DNA of 8,597 bases from an uncultured Desulfobacterium sp. (GCA_937124525.1 CAKZLA010000522.1:1-8597); one strand, 5' to 3'. Counted from the first letter of the stretch, positions 1-6,865 are shown. Numbers and translations are program-made. Notes: generated by a model not told the origin, from the letters alone.

Positions 1-762
1 AAGGGGCCGGTAAGGGCCATGGTAACCAAGGAGGTCAAAACCTTTTTTCGGGATCAGACCCAGTGGTCCCAGCTATTTCTCATTGGGGCCTTGATGGCCA
101 TCTATATTTATAATTTCAAGGTGCTGCCCCTGGACAGATCCCCCATTAAAACCATTTATCTCCAAAACATTTTGTCATTTCTCAACATGGGGCTTGCTTT
201 TTTTGTATTGACGGCCATCACCGGGCGGTTTGCCTTTCCTGCCGTGAGCATGGAAGGCGAGGCCATCTGGCTCATCCGCTCCAGCCCAGTCTCCCCCCGC
301 TCTTTTTTATGGATTAAATTTTTCATGTATCTGGTGCCATTGATGGGGCTAACCTTGCTGTTGGTCATCGCCACCAATATCTTGCTTAAAGTAGTACCCT
401 TTATGATGGTACTGTCCTGTATTAACACGATTTTTATGGTGCCCGGGGTGGTGGCCCTTGGCATTGGACTGGGGGCAGCATTTCCTTCGTTTAAATCGGA
501 AAATCCCGCCCAGACCGTCACCAGTTATGGTGGACTTTTGTTCATGATTTACAGTGCCATTTTTATCGGTGGGGTCATCGTGCTCCAGGCCGGGCCGGTT
601 TATAAGATTCTTTTTACCCATTTTAAGGGAGGGATCTTGTCTGGAATCAATATTTTCTGGATTGGATTCTCCTTTACAACATCTCTTTTAATCTGCATTA
701 TGATGGTGATTTTACCGCTCCGATTTGGCGAAAAACGACTTTTAGAAAAATTATTTAATTAA
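1..762 (+). CDS. ABC-2 type transporter permease, C-terminal part (5' end outside window)
   Basis: The reading frame is open from the first base, and the residues before the first internal Met at position 19 (KGPVRA) fit the family, so the gene most likely begins upstream and that Met is internal. About 253 residues are visible. They start with a conserved cytoplasmic stretch (KEVKTFFRD..QWSQL) and continue with roughly six hydrophobic segments, near window positions 75-120, 180-240, 305-380, 395-470, 530-600 and 650-725. Between them is the loop EGEAIWLIRSSPVSPRSFLWIKF. This arrangement resembles the large ABC_tran_2 / putative ABC-2 exporter permeases of Geobacter and relatives, whose ATPase is normally encoded just upstream. 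The expected role is the membrane subunit of an export system of unknown substrate. The gene ends TAA, 12 nt before the hydrolase start, which suggests co-transcription. Family assignment is from recall; the substrate cannot be told. Confidence 0.8.
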   Translation, partial: KGPVRAMVTKEVKTFFRDQTQWSQLFLIGALMAIYIYNFKVLPLDRSPIKTIYLQNILSFLNMGLAFFVLTAITGRFAFPAVSMEGEAIWLIRSSPVSPRSFLWIKFFMYLVPLMGLTLLLVIATNILLKVVPFMMVLSCINTIFMVPGVVALGIGLGAAFPSFKSENPAQTVTSYGGLLFMIYSAIFIGGVIVLQAGPVYKILFTHFKGGILSGINIFWIGFSFTTSLLICIMMVILPLRFGEKRLLEKLFN

Positions 763-774
763 GAAAGGAAACAT

Positions 775-1398
775 ATGAAGGAAAGAGTTGATATTCAGTT
801 TGAGAAAGGGATGCTTGAAGGGGTTTTTCAAGGAGCTGAAAATTCCTGTGGTGTGATTATAACCCATCCCCACCCGGAGTATGGCGGCAACATGAACAAT
901 ATCGTTGTCAGAACCCTTGAACAGGCCTATCTCGACAATGGCTATGCAACCCTGCGATTTAATTTCAGGGGCACGGGAAAAAGTAAAGGTAACTACGATA
1001 CTTTTTTTGATTTATGTGAGGATGTTATTGCTGCGGCGTTTTTTCTTCAGGATCGCGGTATTTTAAGTCTTGCCCTTGCGGGATATTCCTTTGGTTCCTG
1101 GGTAAATGCCCACACGGATTTTAAAGAAATGACTCTGCTGCATCAGTTGCTGATCTCTCCTCCGGTGAGTTTCATGAATTTTACAGATGTCCCGGGATTT
1201 AAATGTCCCGGTTTTGTGATTTGTGGTGACAGGGATGAATACGCGGATGAAGCGGAGTTAAAAGGTTACCTGAAACGCTGGCACATCACTTCCTTTGAAC
1301 AAATCAGCGGATGCGATCATTTTTATTCCGGTAAGAGTAAAGAATTGTCTACTTGTGCACTCAAATGCATTTCTCTACAGTCACAAGTTCTTCGATAA
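775..1398 (+). CDS. Alpha/beta hydrolase (COG2945-like), 207 aa
   Basis: This is a small cytoplasmic serine hydrolase of the alpha/beta fold. The visible hallmarks are HPHPEYGGNMNN (residues 31-42, the oxyanion-side loop of this family), RFNFRGTGKSKG (61-72), the nucleophile elbow GYSFGS with Ser105, the acid loop GDRDEY (probable Asp154) and the His loop GCDHFY (His182), giving a complete catalytic triad. The start at 775 has a good ribosome binding site (AGAAAGGA, 762-769). No signal peptide or membrane segment is seen. The gene lies 12 nt after the ABC-2 permease, so it probably belongs to that transcript. The natural substrate is unknown; relatives are annotated as esterases or dienelactone hydrolase-like proteins. 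The last 15 or so residues (STCALKCISLQSQVLR) do not look like the usual C-terminal helix, and a frameshift is possible (see findings). Confidence 0.85.
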   Translation: MKERVDIQFEKGMLEGVFQGAENSCGVIITHPHPEYGGNMNNIVVRTLEQAYLDNGYATLRFNFRGTGKSKGNYDTFFDLCEDVIAAAFFLQDRGILSLALAGYSFGSWVNAHTDFKEMTLLHQLLISPPVSFMNFTDVPGFKCPGFVICGDRDEYADEAELKGYLKRWHITSFEQISGCDHFYSGKSKELSTCALKCISLQSQVLR

Positions 1399-1504
1399 TT
1401 TTTTGCGGGTCTTCGCGGATTAGTGTTATTTGGATAGATTGTGGTGCGCAATTATCAGTGTTTACGCATTTTAAATTATGATTTTTACACAAATCCGTGA
1501 TGAG

Positions 1505-1544
1505 CTCTTTTTGCTTGTGATAACAAGCCTGTGGCAGAGTTTTT
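1505..1544 (+). terminator. Weak terminator-like hairpin after the hydrolase gene
   Basis: A perfect 6-bp stem GCTTGT/ACAAGC with a GATA loop lies at 1513-1528. Outer CTCT (1505-1508) can pair with AGAG (1536-1539) around a large internal loop, and TTTTT follows at 1540-1544. The core stem is short and is separated from the T run by 11 nt, so this is at best a poor intrinsic terminator. It lies in a 220-nt gap (1399-1618) that otherwise shows no gene. Confidence 0.2.
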
Positions 1545-1577
1545 ATTACTGTGATATGGTTTCTCCAAAATTTTTAA

Positions 1578-1591
1578 TTTTGAATTCAAAA
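1578..1591. promoter_or_regulatory. 14-bp perfect palindrome upstream of the YqeY-domain gene
   Basis: TTTTGAATTCAAAA is a perfect palindrome ending 27 nt before the ATG at 1619. Its position in the leader or promoter region would suit an operator for a dimeric regulator, but AT-rich palindromes of this size also arise by chance. No regulator is identified. Confidence 0.2.
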
Positions 1592-1618
1592 TGACTTTAA
1601 TAAGGAAACAGACAGCCA

Positions 1619-2116
1619 ATGTCAAATATCACACCAACATATGGATGGAACGCCTCAATGGGAATTTCCCTCTACGATAAGATCCGACAGGATATGAAGC
1701 ACGCCATGATCAATAAAGAGACCGGTGTCCGGGACACCATGCGTCTTATCATGGGTTCCTTTCCCAATCTTACCGTTTCCATGACCCTGGAGAGCGGGAA
1801 AAAAACCACCCGGGTAAAGACCCCCGAAGAGATCACAGATAATGATATCCTGGATATCATCCGCAAGTTTACCAAGTCTGAAAAAACGGTGCTTGAGATT
1901 AAAAAAGAAACCACCTCAGATTATCTGGAGCTTTTAAATACCTATCTGCCCCAGATGGCAACTCCCGCTGAAATCAAGCAATGGATACAAGACAATGTGG
2001 ACCTCTCCCAATTTAAAAGTCCCATGCAGGCCATGGGACCTGTCATGAAGCACTTTGGGAAACAGGCAGACGGTAATCAGGTGAAAGACGTTCTCAAAGA
2101 TATAGGCAATTCCTGA
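1619..2116 (+). CDS. yqeY: GatB/YqeY-domain protein, 165 aa
   Basis: This is a soluble all-helical protein of the YqeY family, related to the C-terminal tRNA-interacting domain of GatB in Asp-tRNA(Asn)/Glu-tRNA(Gln) amidotransferase. Family marks are SLYDKIRQDMKHAM (residues 17-30), the central helix ending LELLNTYLPQMATPAEIKQWI (103-123) and the C-terminal MGPVMKHFGKQADGNQVKDVL (139-159), which matches the usual mG.vMg.l....G.ad...v pattern. The stretch TVSMTLESGKKTTRVKTPEE (52-71) occupies the loop between the first helices. Two starts are plausible. ATG 1619 has AAGG about 13 nt upstream. Met14 at 1658 lies 7 nt after a weak GGAA and would give an N-terminus (MGISLYDKI) closer to the family norm. 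The precise function is not established; stand-alone members are conserved but poorly characterised. It is not obviously tied to the neighbouring genes. Confidence 0.85.
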   Translation: MSNITPTYGWNASMGISLYDKIRQDMKHAMINKETGVRDTMRLIMGSFPNLTVSMTLESGKKTTRVKTPEEITDNDILDIIRKFTKSEKTVLEIKKETTSDYLELLNTYLPQMATPAEIKQWIQDNVDLSQFKSPMQAMGPVMKHFGKQADGNQVKDVLKDIGNS

Positions 2117-2157
2117 TCACCCCGACCCCAAAAAAATGGTCATTCTTCATTTACTGC

Positions 2158-2188
2158 TTGACAATTTTTCAACGTATTTCCTTATCTT
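2158..2188 (+). promoter_or_regulatory. Possible sigma-70 promoter for the PilZ gene
   Basis: A perfect -35 hexamer TTGACA (2158-2163) is followed after 19 nt by TATCTT (2183-2188), which matches the -10 consensus at four of six positions. The spacing is long and the -10 is weak, so this is only a candidate. If real, transcription would start near 2195 and make a leader of about 170 nt that contains the hairpins at 2215-2231 and 2268-2345. Confidence 0.3.
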
Positions 2189-2267
2189 TCAGAAATTTTT
2201 TTAAAAAAGTGCCCATTGCGTGCAAAGCAATATGAAGGATGCCAGAAAATGATTGTAAAAACGGATT

Positions 2268-2345
2268 CAGGCTTGGCTTATGGGCATTAAATCCGATCCA
2301 TGCACCGGGATTTCCCGGGAGTAAAATGCCCAAAAGTCAAGCCTG
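2268..2345 (+). repeat. Long stem-loop (21-position stem) in the PilZ leader
   Basis: Positions 2268-2288 pair in perfect register with 2325-2345: CAGGCTTG with CAAGCCTG and TGGGCATT with AATGCCCA, joined by a G.U wobble (2276/2337), three Watson-Crick pairs and one A/A mismatch (2280/2333). A second small hairpin, CCGGG-ATTT-CCCGG (2305-2318), sits in the apical region. The structure ends 9 nt before the GAGGAG ribosome binding site (2355-2360). No T tract follows, so it is not an ordinary terminator. It could be a translational control element, a transcript-stabilising hairpin or a REP/MITE-like repeat. Confidence 0.7.
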
Positions 2346-2365
2346 CCCATGTATGAGGAGTATAA

Positions 2366-2794
2366 ATGTCATATAAATTATTGATTATTAAAAAAATTCT
2401 TGAGACTGATGAGGAAACCGATAAAAAAATTCTTGCCCTGCTTCAGTGTGAAGAAAAGAATGCCCCAGCGGAAGAAACTGAAGAAGCCATTATCTCCATG
2501 GAAGACAGAGAATCCGAACGAAAGGAAGTGGCTCTGGATGCAGATATTGATACTGGAAATGGGCAAATCAAAGCCATTGTCCAGGATGTATCCCTTGGCG
2601 GTGCATTTGTTTGTACAGAAGAAACAATCGTCCAGGGCGAAGAGGTTGCCATTCGGTTGATCACCCCGGATGGTGAAGAATTTGAGTTCATTTCTGAGGT
2701 AATCCGGAAGGAACCTTCGGGTATCGGTATTTTAATTAAAGATATCAGTAGTTTTCAGCAGGATAAGTTTTATAAGTTCGTGGAAAGTTTGTAA
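2366..2794 (+). CDS. PilZ-domain protein (putative c-di-GMP effector), 142 aa
   Basis: The protein is cytoplasmic with no signal peptide or membrane segment. The first 47 residues form a helical, strongly acidic extension (ILETDEETDKKIL, then an E-rich linker). The PilZ domain follows at about 48-142. It has the c-di-GMP-binding signature: RESER (R48 and R52, the RxxxR switch) and DVSLGG (D74, S76, G78-G79, the D/NxSxxG motif). The beta-barrel ends with GIGILIKDIS (119-128) and a final helix. Both binding motifs are intact, so dinucleotide binding is expected from family knowledge. The start is secured by GAGGAG five nt before the ATG. It is a single-domain adaptor, so output must come through a partner. 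It precedes the ABC importer operon by 95 nt, and co-transcription is possible because no terminator is visible between them. Confidence 0.9.
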   Translation: MSYKLLIIKKILETDEETDKKILALLQCEEKNAPAEETEEAIISMEDRESERKEVALDADIDTGNGQIKAIVQDVSLGGAFVCTEETIVQGEEVAIRLITPDGEEFEFISEVIRKEPSGIGILIKDISSFQQDKFYKFVESL

Positions 2795-2829
2795 TTGTGA
2801 TCATTCCGTGACTTTATCTCAAAAATATG

Positions 2830-2859
2830 TTCAAGTATTTCAGGATAGGGCGTTATATT
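2830..2859 (+). promoter_or_regulatory. Possible weak promoter ahead of the importer operon
   Basis: TTCAAG (2830-2835) and TATATT (2854-2859, five of six matches to the -10 consensus) are separated by 18 nt, placing a start about 25 nt before the binding-protein gene. The -35 matches poorly (three of six). The gap also contains an in-frame ATG at 2827 with no ribosome binding site, which is more likely leader sequence than the gene start. Confidence 0.25.
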
Positions 2860-2889
2860 TTTAATGATAAGTATCAGAAGGAGAAAAAA

Positions 2890-3957
2890 ATGAAAAAAAC
2901 ACTTTTTGCGGTTACGCTAATTTTCATGTTTCTGATGACGGGCCTGGCCCAGGTTTCTGCAGAAACCCTTGAACTGCTTACCTGGAAAGGGTATGCCCCC
3001 AAAGTTCTGGTGGATCAGTTTGAAAAAGAGACCGGTATCACCGTTAAGGCCACCTTTACCAACAATGAAGAGATGATTGCCAAGCTTCGTGCCACAAGGG
3101 GGGCGGGGTTTGACCTTGCCCAACCCAGCCAGGACAGAATCTCGTCGGTACAGGCAAAATACAAAATCTATCAGCCCCTGGATTATGCAAAAATCAACAC
3201 CGCTCAGATCATTCCCTCCATGCTCAATGCCGTGAAAAAAAATACCTTGGTGAATGGCAAAAGCCATGCGGTTCCCTTTTGCTGGGGAACCTCTGGCCTC
3301 ATCGTCAATAAAAAATTGGCCCCGGATGCCATGGATTACAGTTCCCTTTTTGACAAACAGTACACCGGCAGGGTCAGTTATCGCCTGAAACGCCCCACTC
3401 TGATTGCCACAGCCTTTTCCCTTGGGGATGACCCCTTTGCAAAATATAGCGATGTCGCCGCATACAAGGCATTGATGAACAAAGTGCAGGACAAACTGGT
3501 GGAAGCAAAACCCCTTGTAAAAAATTACTGGGCAAACGGGGATTCCCTGCTCCAGTCCATGCGATCCGAAGAGGTGTATGTGGCCATGGCATGGGACAAC
3601 GGCGGATGGAAACTTCACCAGGAAAACCCGGACATTGATTTTGTAGCCCCTGTAAGCGGTGCACTGGGGTGGATTGACACCTTTGCCATTCCAGCCAAGG
3701 CGAAAAATATTGATGCAGCCTACAAATGGATCAACTTCATCTTAAAGCCTGAGAATGCGGCCATTTTCACCAACATTGAAAAATGTGCCACCGCCTCCGA
3801 CGGGGCCATCAAACTCACCGATGCCGCTGTGCGGGATAATTTTGAGCGCTGTTTCCCCCAGAAGGACATTGACAATATCAACTGGTATCCTCCGGTACCG
3901 GCCAAGCTGGAATCCATTGAGGGTATGATCCTGGATAAGGTGAAAGCGGCCAATTAA
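2890..3957 (+). CDS. potD: Polyamine-family ABC transporter periplasmic substrate-binding protein, 355 aa
   Basis: This protein captures the ligand in the periplasm and delivers it to the permeases encoded downstream. The start at 2890 is chosen because AAGGAG (2878-2883) lies just upstream and it yields a classical Sec signal peptide (KK, a hydrophobic core LFAVTLIFMFLMTGLA, likely cleavage after AQVSA at residue 24). The in-frame ATG at 2827 would bury that signal. There is no lipobox Cys. The mature part begins LELLTWKGYAP and follows the PotD/PotF layout: FEKETGITV (44-52), FDLAQPS (74-80), AVPFCWGTSGLIVN (127-140), MAWDNGGW (233-240) and GWIDTFAIPAKAKN (260-273). W32, Y35, W235, W261 and D263 correspond to ligand-box residues of E. 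coli PotD. The region aligned to PotD D168/E171 reads SYRLKRP, basic rather than acidic, so the ligand may differ. Family call secure; substrate open. Confidence 0.88.
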   Translation: MKKTLFAVTLIFMFLMTGLAQVSAETLELLTWKGYAPKVLVDQFEKETGITVKATFTNNEEMIAKLRATRGAGFDLAQPSQDRISSVQAKYKIYQPLDYAKINTAQIIPSMLNAVKKNTLVNGKSHAVPFCWGTSGLIVNKKLAPDAMDYSSLFDKQYTGRVSYRLKRPTLIATAFSLGDDPFAKYSDVAAYKALMNKVQDKLVEAKPLVKNYWANGDSLLQSMRSEEVYVAMAWDNGGWKLHQENPDIDFVAPVSGALGWIDTFAIPAKAKNIDAAYKWINFILKPENAAIFTNIEKCATASDGAIKLTDAAVRDNFERCFPQKDIDNINWYPPVPAKLESIEGMILDKVKAAN

Positions 3958-4047
3958 CATCACGGTGCCCGGGTAAAAAATTGTTAATTCATGAATTCGT
4001 TTTCATATTTTTTCCCAGGCATCCTTCACCTTTCGGGTGGGATCATA

Positions 4048-5148
4048 ATGCACATAGACCTTTCAGTACAAAACGTTACAAAGAAATTTGAACGCTTCAC
4101 CGCAGTGGATTCCGTCTCCTTTGAGGTTGAGCAGGGGCGGTTTTTTTCCATACTGGGACCGTCGGGATGCGGCAAGACAACGCTATTGCGCATGATCGCC
4201 GGATTTACAGAACCCACCCAAGGCATTATTGCCATCCGGGGGAACAACATGCAGGGTATCCCACCCAATAAACGGCCAGTGAACCTCATCTTCCAGCACC
4301 TGGCCCTTTTCCCCATGATGAATGTGGCCCAAAACATTGCCTTTGGCCTGCAAAGACAGGGTGATACCAGGGCCGAAATTCAAAAAAAAATTGGCGTCAT
4401 CCTGGATCGGGTGGGACTTCCGGGATTTCAGGATAAAGAAATAGATCATCTATCCGGGGGACAGAAGCAACGGGTGGCCATTGCAAGATGTCTGGTGCTG
4501 GAACCCACGGTTTTACTCCTGGACGAACCCCTGGGAGCCCTGGATTTAAAGCTTCGGGATCAGATGAAGGTGGAGCTAAAAAAACTCCAGGCCAAGGTGG
4601 GTACCACCTTTGTGTACATTACCCACGATCAGTCAGAAGCCCTTGTGATGTCTGATTACGTGGCCGTCATGAACAAGGGCCGGTTTGAACAGGTGGACAC
4701 CCCCCAGAATCTCTACCACCATCCGGCCACCCCCTTCACCGCACAGTTTGTGGGGGACAACAACGCCTGGTCCGGCAAAATAATATCAATTTCAGACACC
4801 CGGGCCTGCCTTGTGACCCCCGAGGGCAACACCTTCACCATCAATACCGGTGATCGCGCTTTTTCCGTGGATACCGGGGTGGATCTTTTCTTAAGACCAG
4901 AGGCCATGGTGATCCAGCCCGACCCGTCCCTGAAACAATTGAACCGGTTTGAGGTCATCGTCAAGGCCATCCTCTTTGATGGAGCCAACAGTCGGCTTCT
5001 GGCCACCCCAATGAATTCGGAAAAAGAGCTTATCATCGGCCTTCCACAGAATCGGCAGTTTGACCATGTGCGACCTTCGGATAAAATCGAAATCGGTTGG
5101 CATGAGGCCTCCGGGATCTGTTTTCCGGAAAGCGAGGCACAGCCATGA
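4048..5148 (+). CDS. potA: Polyamine-family ABC transporter ATP-binding protein, 366 aa
   Basis: This is the cytoplasmic ATPase that powers the importer. All nucleotide-binding motifs are intact: Walker A GPSGCGKTT (37-45, Lys43), Q-loop Gln83 in IFQHLALFP, signature LSGGQKQRVAIAR (135-147), Walker B VLLLDEP (155-161, Glu160), D-loop ALD and H-loop His193 in YITHDQSEA. The stretch GRFEQVDTPQNLYHHPATPFTAQFVGDNN (211-239) is typical of PotA-type proteins. A TOBE-like regulatory domain follows, with FLRPEAM (281-287) as its landmark. The start at 4048 is preferred because GGTGGGA lies upstream and MHIDLSVQNVTKKF is a normal family N-terminus. An in-frame ATG at 3991 has no ribosome binding site and would add 19 unlikely residues. 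The stop overlaps the next start as ATGA, indicating translational coupling. Confidence 0.92.
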   Translation: MHIDLSVQNVTKKFERFTAVDSVSFEVEQGRFFSILGPSGCGKTTLLRMIAGFTEPTQGIIAIRGNNMQGIPPNKRPVNLIFQHLALFPMMNVAQNIAFGLQRQGDTRAEIQKKIGVILDRVGLPGFQDKEIDHLSGGQKQRVAIARCLVLEPTVLLLDEPLGALDLKLRDQMKVELKKLQAKVGTTFVYITHDQSEALVMSDYVAVMNKGRFEQVDTPQNLYHHPATPFTAQFVGDNNAWSGKIISISDTRACLVTPEGNTFTINTGDRAFSVDTGVDLFLRPEAMVIQPDPSLKQLNRFEVIVKAILFDGANSRLLATPMNSEKELIIGLPQNRQFDHVRPSDKIEIGWHEASGICFPESEAQP

Positions 5149-6002
5149 AGAATCAAAGCCGATGGTATTTGTTTTTTTTCATTACCCCCATTCTGTTCTG
5201 GCTCTTTTTGCTCATTGTGTTGCCTCACATTGATCTCCTGATTATGTCCTTTCGGGTGGAGGACGATGCCGGAGACATGGTGTGGAGTCTTGGAAATTAT
5301 TTAACGTTTTTCACGGAGCCCATTTACTGGGCCACCTTTGCCCGAACCGCAATGTACTCCATCCTGGTCACTGTGCTGACCTTTGTTATTGCCCTGCCGG
5401 TATCCTTTTACATCACCCATGTGGTATCTCCAAAACTTTCAGGTTTTCTCATGCTGTTATTGCTTTTACCCTTCTGGGTCAGTGAGCTGGTAAGGGTGTA
5501 TGGCTGGATGATTTTGCTAAGAGAAAGCGGGGTGATTAACCATTTTCTGGTGCAGTTGGGGATCTTGAACAAACCTGTGGAGATGCTGTACAACGATGCC
5601 ACCATGATTCTTGGGTTGGTTTATACCTCCATGCTCTTCATGGTGGTACCCCTGATATCGGTGCTTGAAAGCCTTGACAAAGCCCTTATTGAAGCGGCCT
5701 TTGATCTGGGGGCCAACATGTGGATCATCCTTGTGAGGATCATCCTCCCCCATGCCATGCCCGGTATTGTTTCCGGCTCCATTGTAGTGTTCATGCTCAC
5801 CCTTGGTAATTATTTGACCCCCAATCTCATGGGGGGAAAGAACTCTTTGTGGTTCACCGAACAGATCTACAACCAGTTCATTGCAAGCTTTAACTGGAAC
5901 CAGGGCAGTGCCTTTGGGTTTCTGCTGTTGATTCTGTCTTCCCTGATCATCTGGATGGGGCTAAAACTTTCGGGCCAGACCCTTGGCAAGGTGGTGAAAT
6001 GA
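5145..6002 (+). CDS. potB: Polyamine-family ABC transporter permease (PotB type), 285 aa
   Basis: This is the first inner-membrane subunit of the importer. About six hydrophobic segments are visible at residues 10-32, 69-92, 98-118, 152-175, 208-228 and 255-275. The EAA loop that docks on the ATPase reads EAAFDLGANMWIILVRIILP (183-202), carrying the conserved EAA, the Gly189 position and the I..P ending. The family-typical WVSELVRVYGWMILLRESGVIN (111-132) and GNYLTPNLMGG (221-231) are also present. The N-terminal region before the first span is short and its length is normal for PotB/PotH proteins. The start codon overlaps the stop of the ATPase gene (ATGA at 5145-5148) and the 3' end overlaps the next permease in the same way, so the three are translationally coupled. 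The substrate depends on the binding protein and is uncertain. Confidence 0.92.
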   Translation: MKNQSRWYLFFFITPILFWLFLLIVLPHIDLLIMSFRVEDDAGDMVWSLGNYLTFFTEPIYWATFARTAMYSILVTVLTFVIALPVSFYITHVVSPKLSGFLMLLLLLPFWVSELVRVYGWMILLRESGVINHFLVQLGILNKPVEMLYNDATMILGLVYTSMLFMVVPLISVLESLDKALIEAAFDLGANMWIILVRIILPHAMPGIVSGSIVVFMLTLGNYLTPNLMGGKNSLWFTEQIYNQFIASFNWNQGSAFGFLLLILSSLIIWMGLKLSGQTLGKVVK

Positions 6003-6865
6003 TACGAACCCTTCCCAATTCAAAGACCTATTCCTTTACCTTTACCCTCTATGTGGTGCTGTATTTTGTTTTTCTATTTGCCCCCCTTGCCGTGACATCC
6101 ATTCTGGCATTTAATGACTCCCAGTTTCCGGCCCTTCCTTGGAACGGGTTTTCACTGGACTGGTTTTTTGCAGACACCCCATCCAGGGTGGGTATTTTCC
6201 ATGACCGCATGAACCTTGACAGCATTATGGTCAGCGCCCAGACTGCCTTTTTTGTGTCTATTCTGGCAACGGCCGTGGGCACCCTTGGGGCTTTTTTGTT
6301 TGAACAGGAGGACTTCAGATTCAAGCAGCTCCTGTATTTTCTCATGCTGCTGCCCCTGGTGATTCCCGGAGTGATCCTTGGTATCTCCATTCTTCTTTTT
6401 TCCAATACCCTGGGGATGTTTTTTGAATCAAGCTTTAATCTGGATGTGGGCCTGTTTCGACCGGGGTTCTGGCTGGTGGTGCTGGGGCAGTTTTCCTTTA
6501 TCACTACCTTTGTTGTTCTAGTGGTGTCGGCCCGGTTGAAAAAGTTTGACCGGACCCTTGAAGAAGCCGCCTTGAATCTTGGGGCCAACCGGCTGGAGGT
6601 GATCTGGTTCATTACCCTGAAGTTTTTGCGTCCGGCCATTGTGGGGGCAGGGGCCGTGGCCTTTCTCATGTCCTTTGAAAATTTCAACACCACCCTTTTT
6701 CTGGTGGGGTCCCAGCCGACACTACCCATCAATCTTTATCTCCAAGTGCGGGACGGCAGCACCCCGGTGATCAATGCGGTGTCGTTTCTTTTGATCCTTG
6801 GCACCTCACTTCTGGCTGTTATGAATCTTTATTTGAGCAGTCAACAATCCCTGAGCAAAGACTAA
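5999..6865 (+). CDS. potC: Polyamine-family ABC transporter permease (PotC type), 288 aa
   Basis: This is the second inner-membrane subunit, expected to pair with the PotB-type protein to form the translocation path. Hydrophobic segments fall at about residues 14-37, 78-100, 109-133, 156-178, 212-235 and 258-280. After the first span comes the PotC-typical FNDSQFPALPWNGFSLDWF (38-56). The EAA loop is EEAALNLGANRLEVIWFITL (188-207), ending near P212, and MSFENFNTTLFL (224-235) matches the conserved SFD-F--T-F region of PotC/PotI. The gene begins inside the stop of the preceding permease (ATGA, 5999-6002). It closes the importer operon; 53 nt separate it from the symporter gene, with no obvious terminator, so read-through is possible. 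Confidence 0.92.
   Translation: MIRTLPNSKTYSFTFTLYVVLYFVFLFAPLAVTSILAFNDSQFPALPWNGFSLDWFFADTPSRVGIFHDRMNLDSIMVSAQTAFFVSILATAVGTLGAFLFEQEDFRFKQLLYFLMLLPLVIPGVILGISILLFSNTLGMFFESSFNLDVGLFRPGFWLVVLGQFSFITTFVVLVVSARLKKFDRTLEEAALNLGANRLEVIWFITLKFLRPAIVGAGAVAFLMSFENFNTTLFLVGSQPTLPINLYLQVRDGSTPVINAVSFLLILGTSLLAVMNLYLSSQQSLSKD

Noticed and set aside
2268..2345. Integron attC site
   Set aside because: The hairpin lacks the RYYYAAC/GTTRRRY core sites and there is no integrase or gene-cassette layout in the window.
2211..2360. Possible GEMM (c-di-GMP) riboswitch ahead of the PilZ gene, suggested by GCAAAGC at 2222-2228
   Set aside because: The GAAA tetraloop/receptor arrangement and the conserved second stem of the class I riboswitch are not recognisable, and the dominant 21-position stem does not fit that fold. 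A covariance-model search would be needed to rule it out fully.
2827..2889. Upstream ATG start for the binding protein (22 extra residues)
   Set aside because: There is no ribosome binding site, and the added charged residues would precede and disrupt a textbook Sec signal peptide that starts at 2890.
2917..3618. 233-codon open frame on the - strand across the binding-protein gene
   Set aside because: It lies wholly opposite a well-supported gene, its product is rich in G, H, F and C with no recognisable domain, and it has no sensible ribosome binding site context. It is a shadow of the + strand codon pattern.
6049..6732. 227-codon open frame on the - strand across the second permease gene
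   Set aside because: The product is Arg/Lys/Ser/Thr-rich and featureless, as expected for the complement of a membrane-protein gene, whose + strand reading has clear family motifs.
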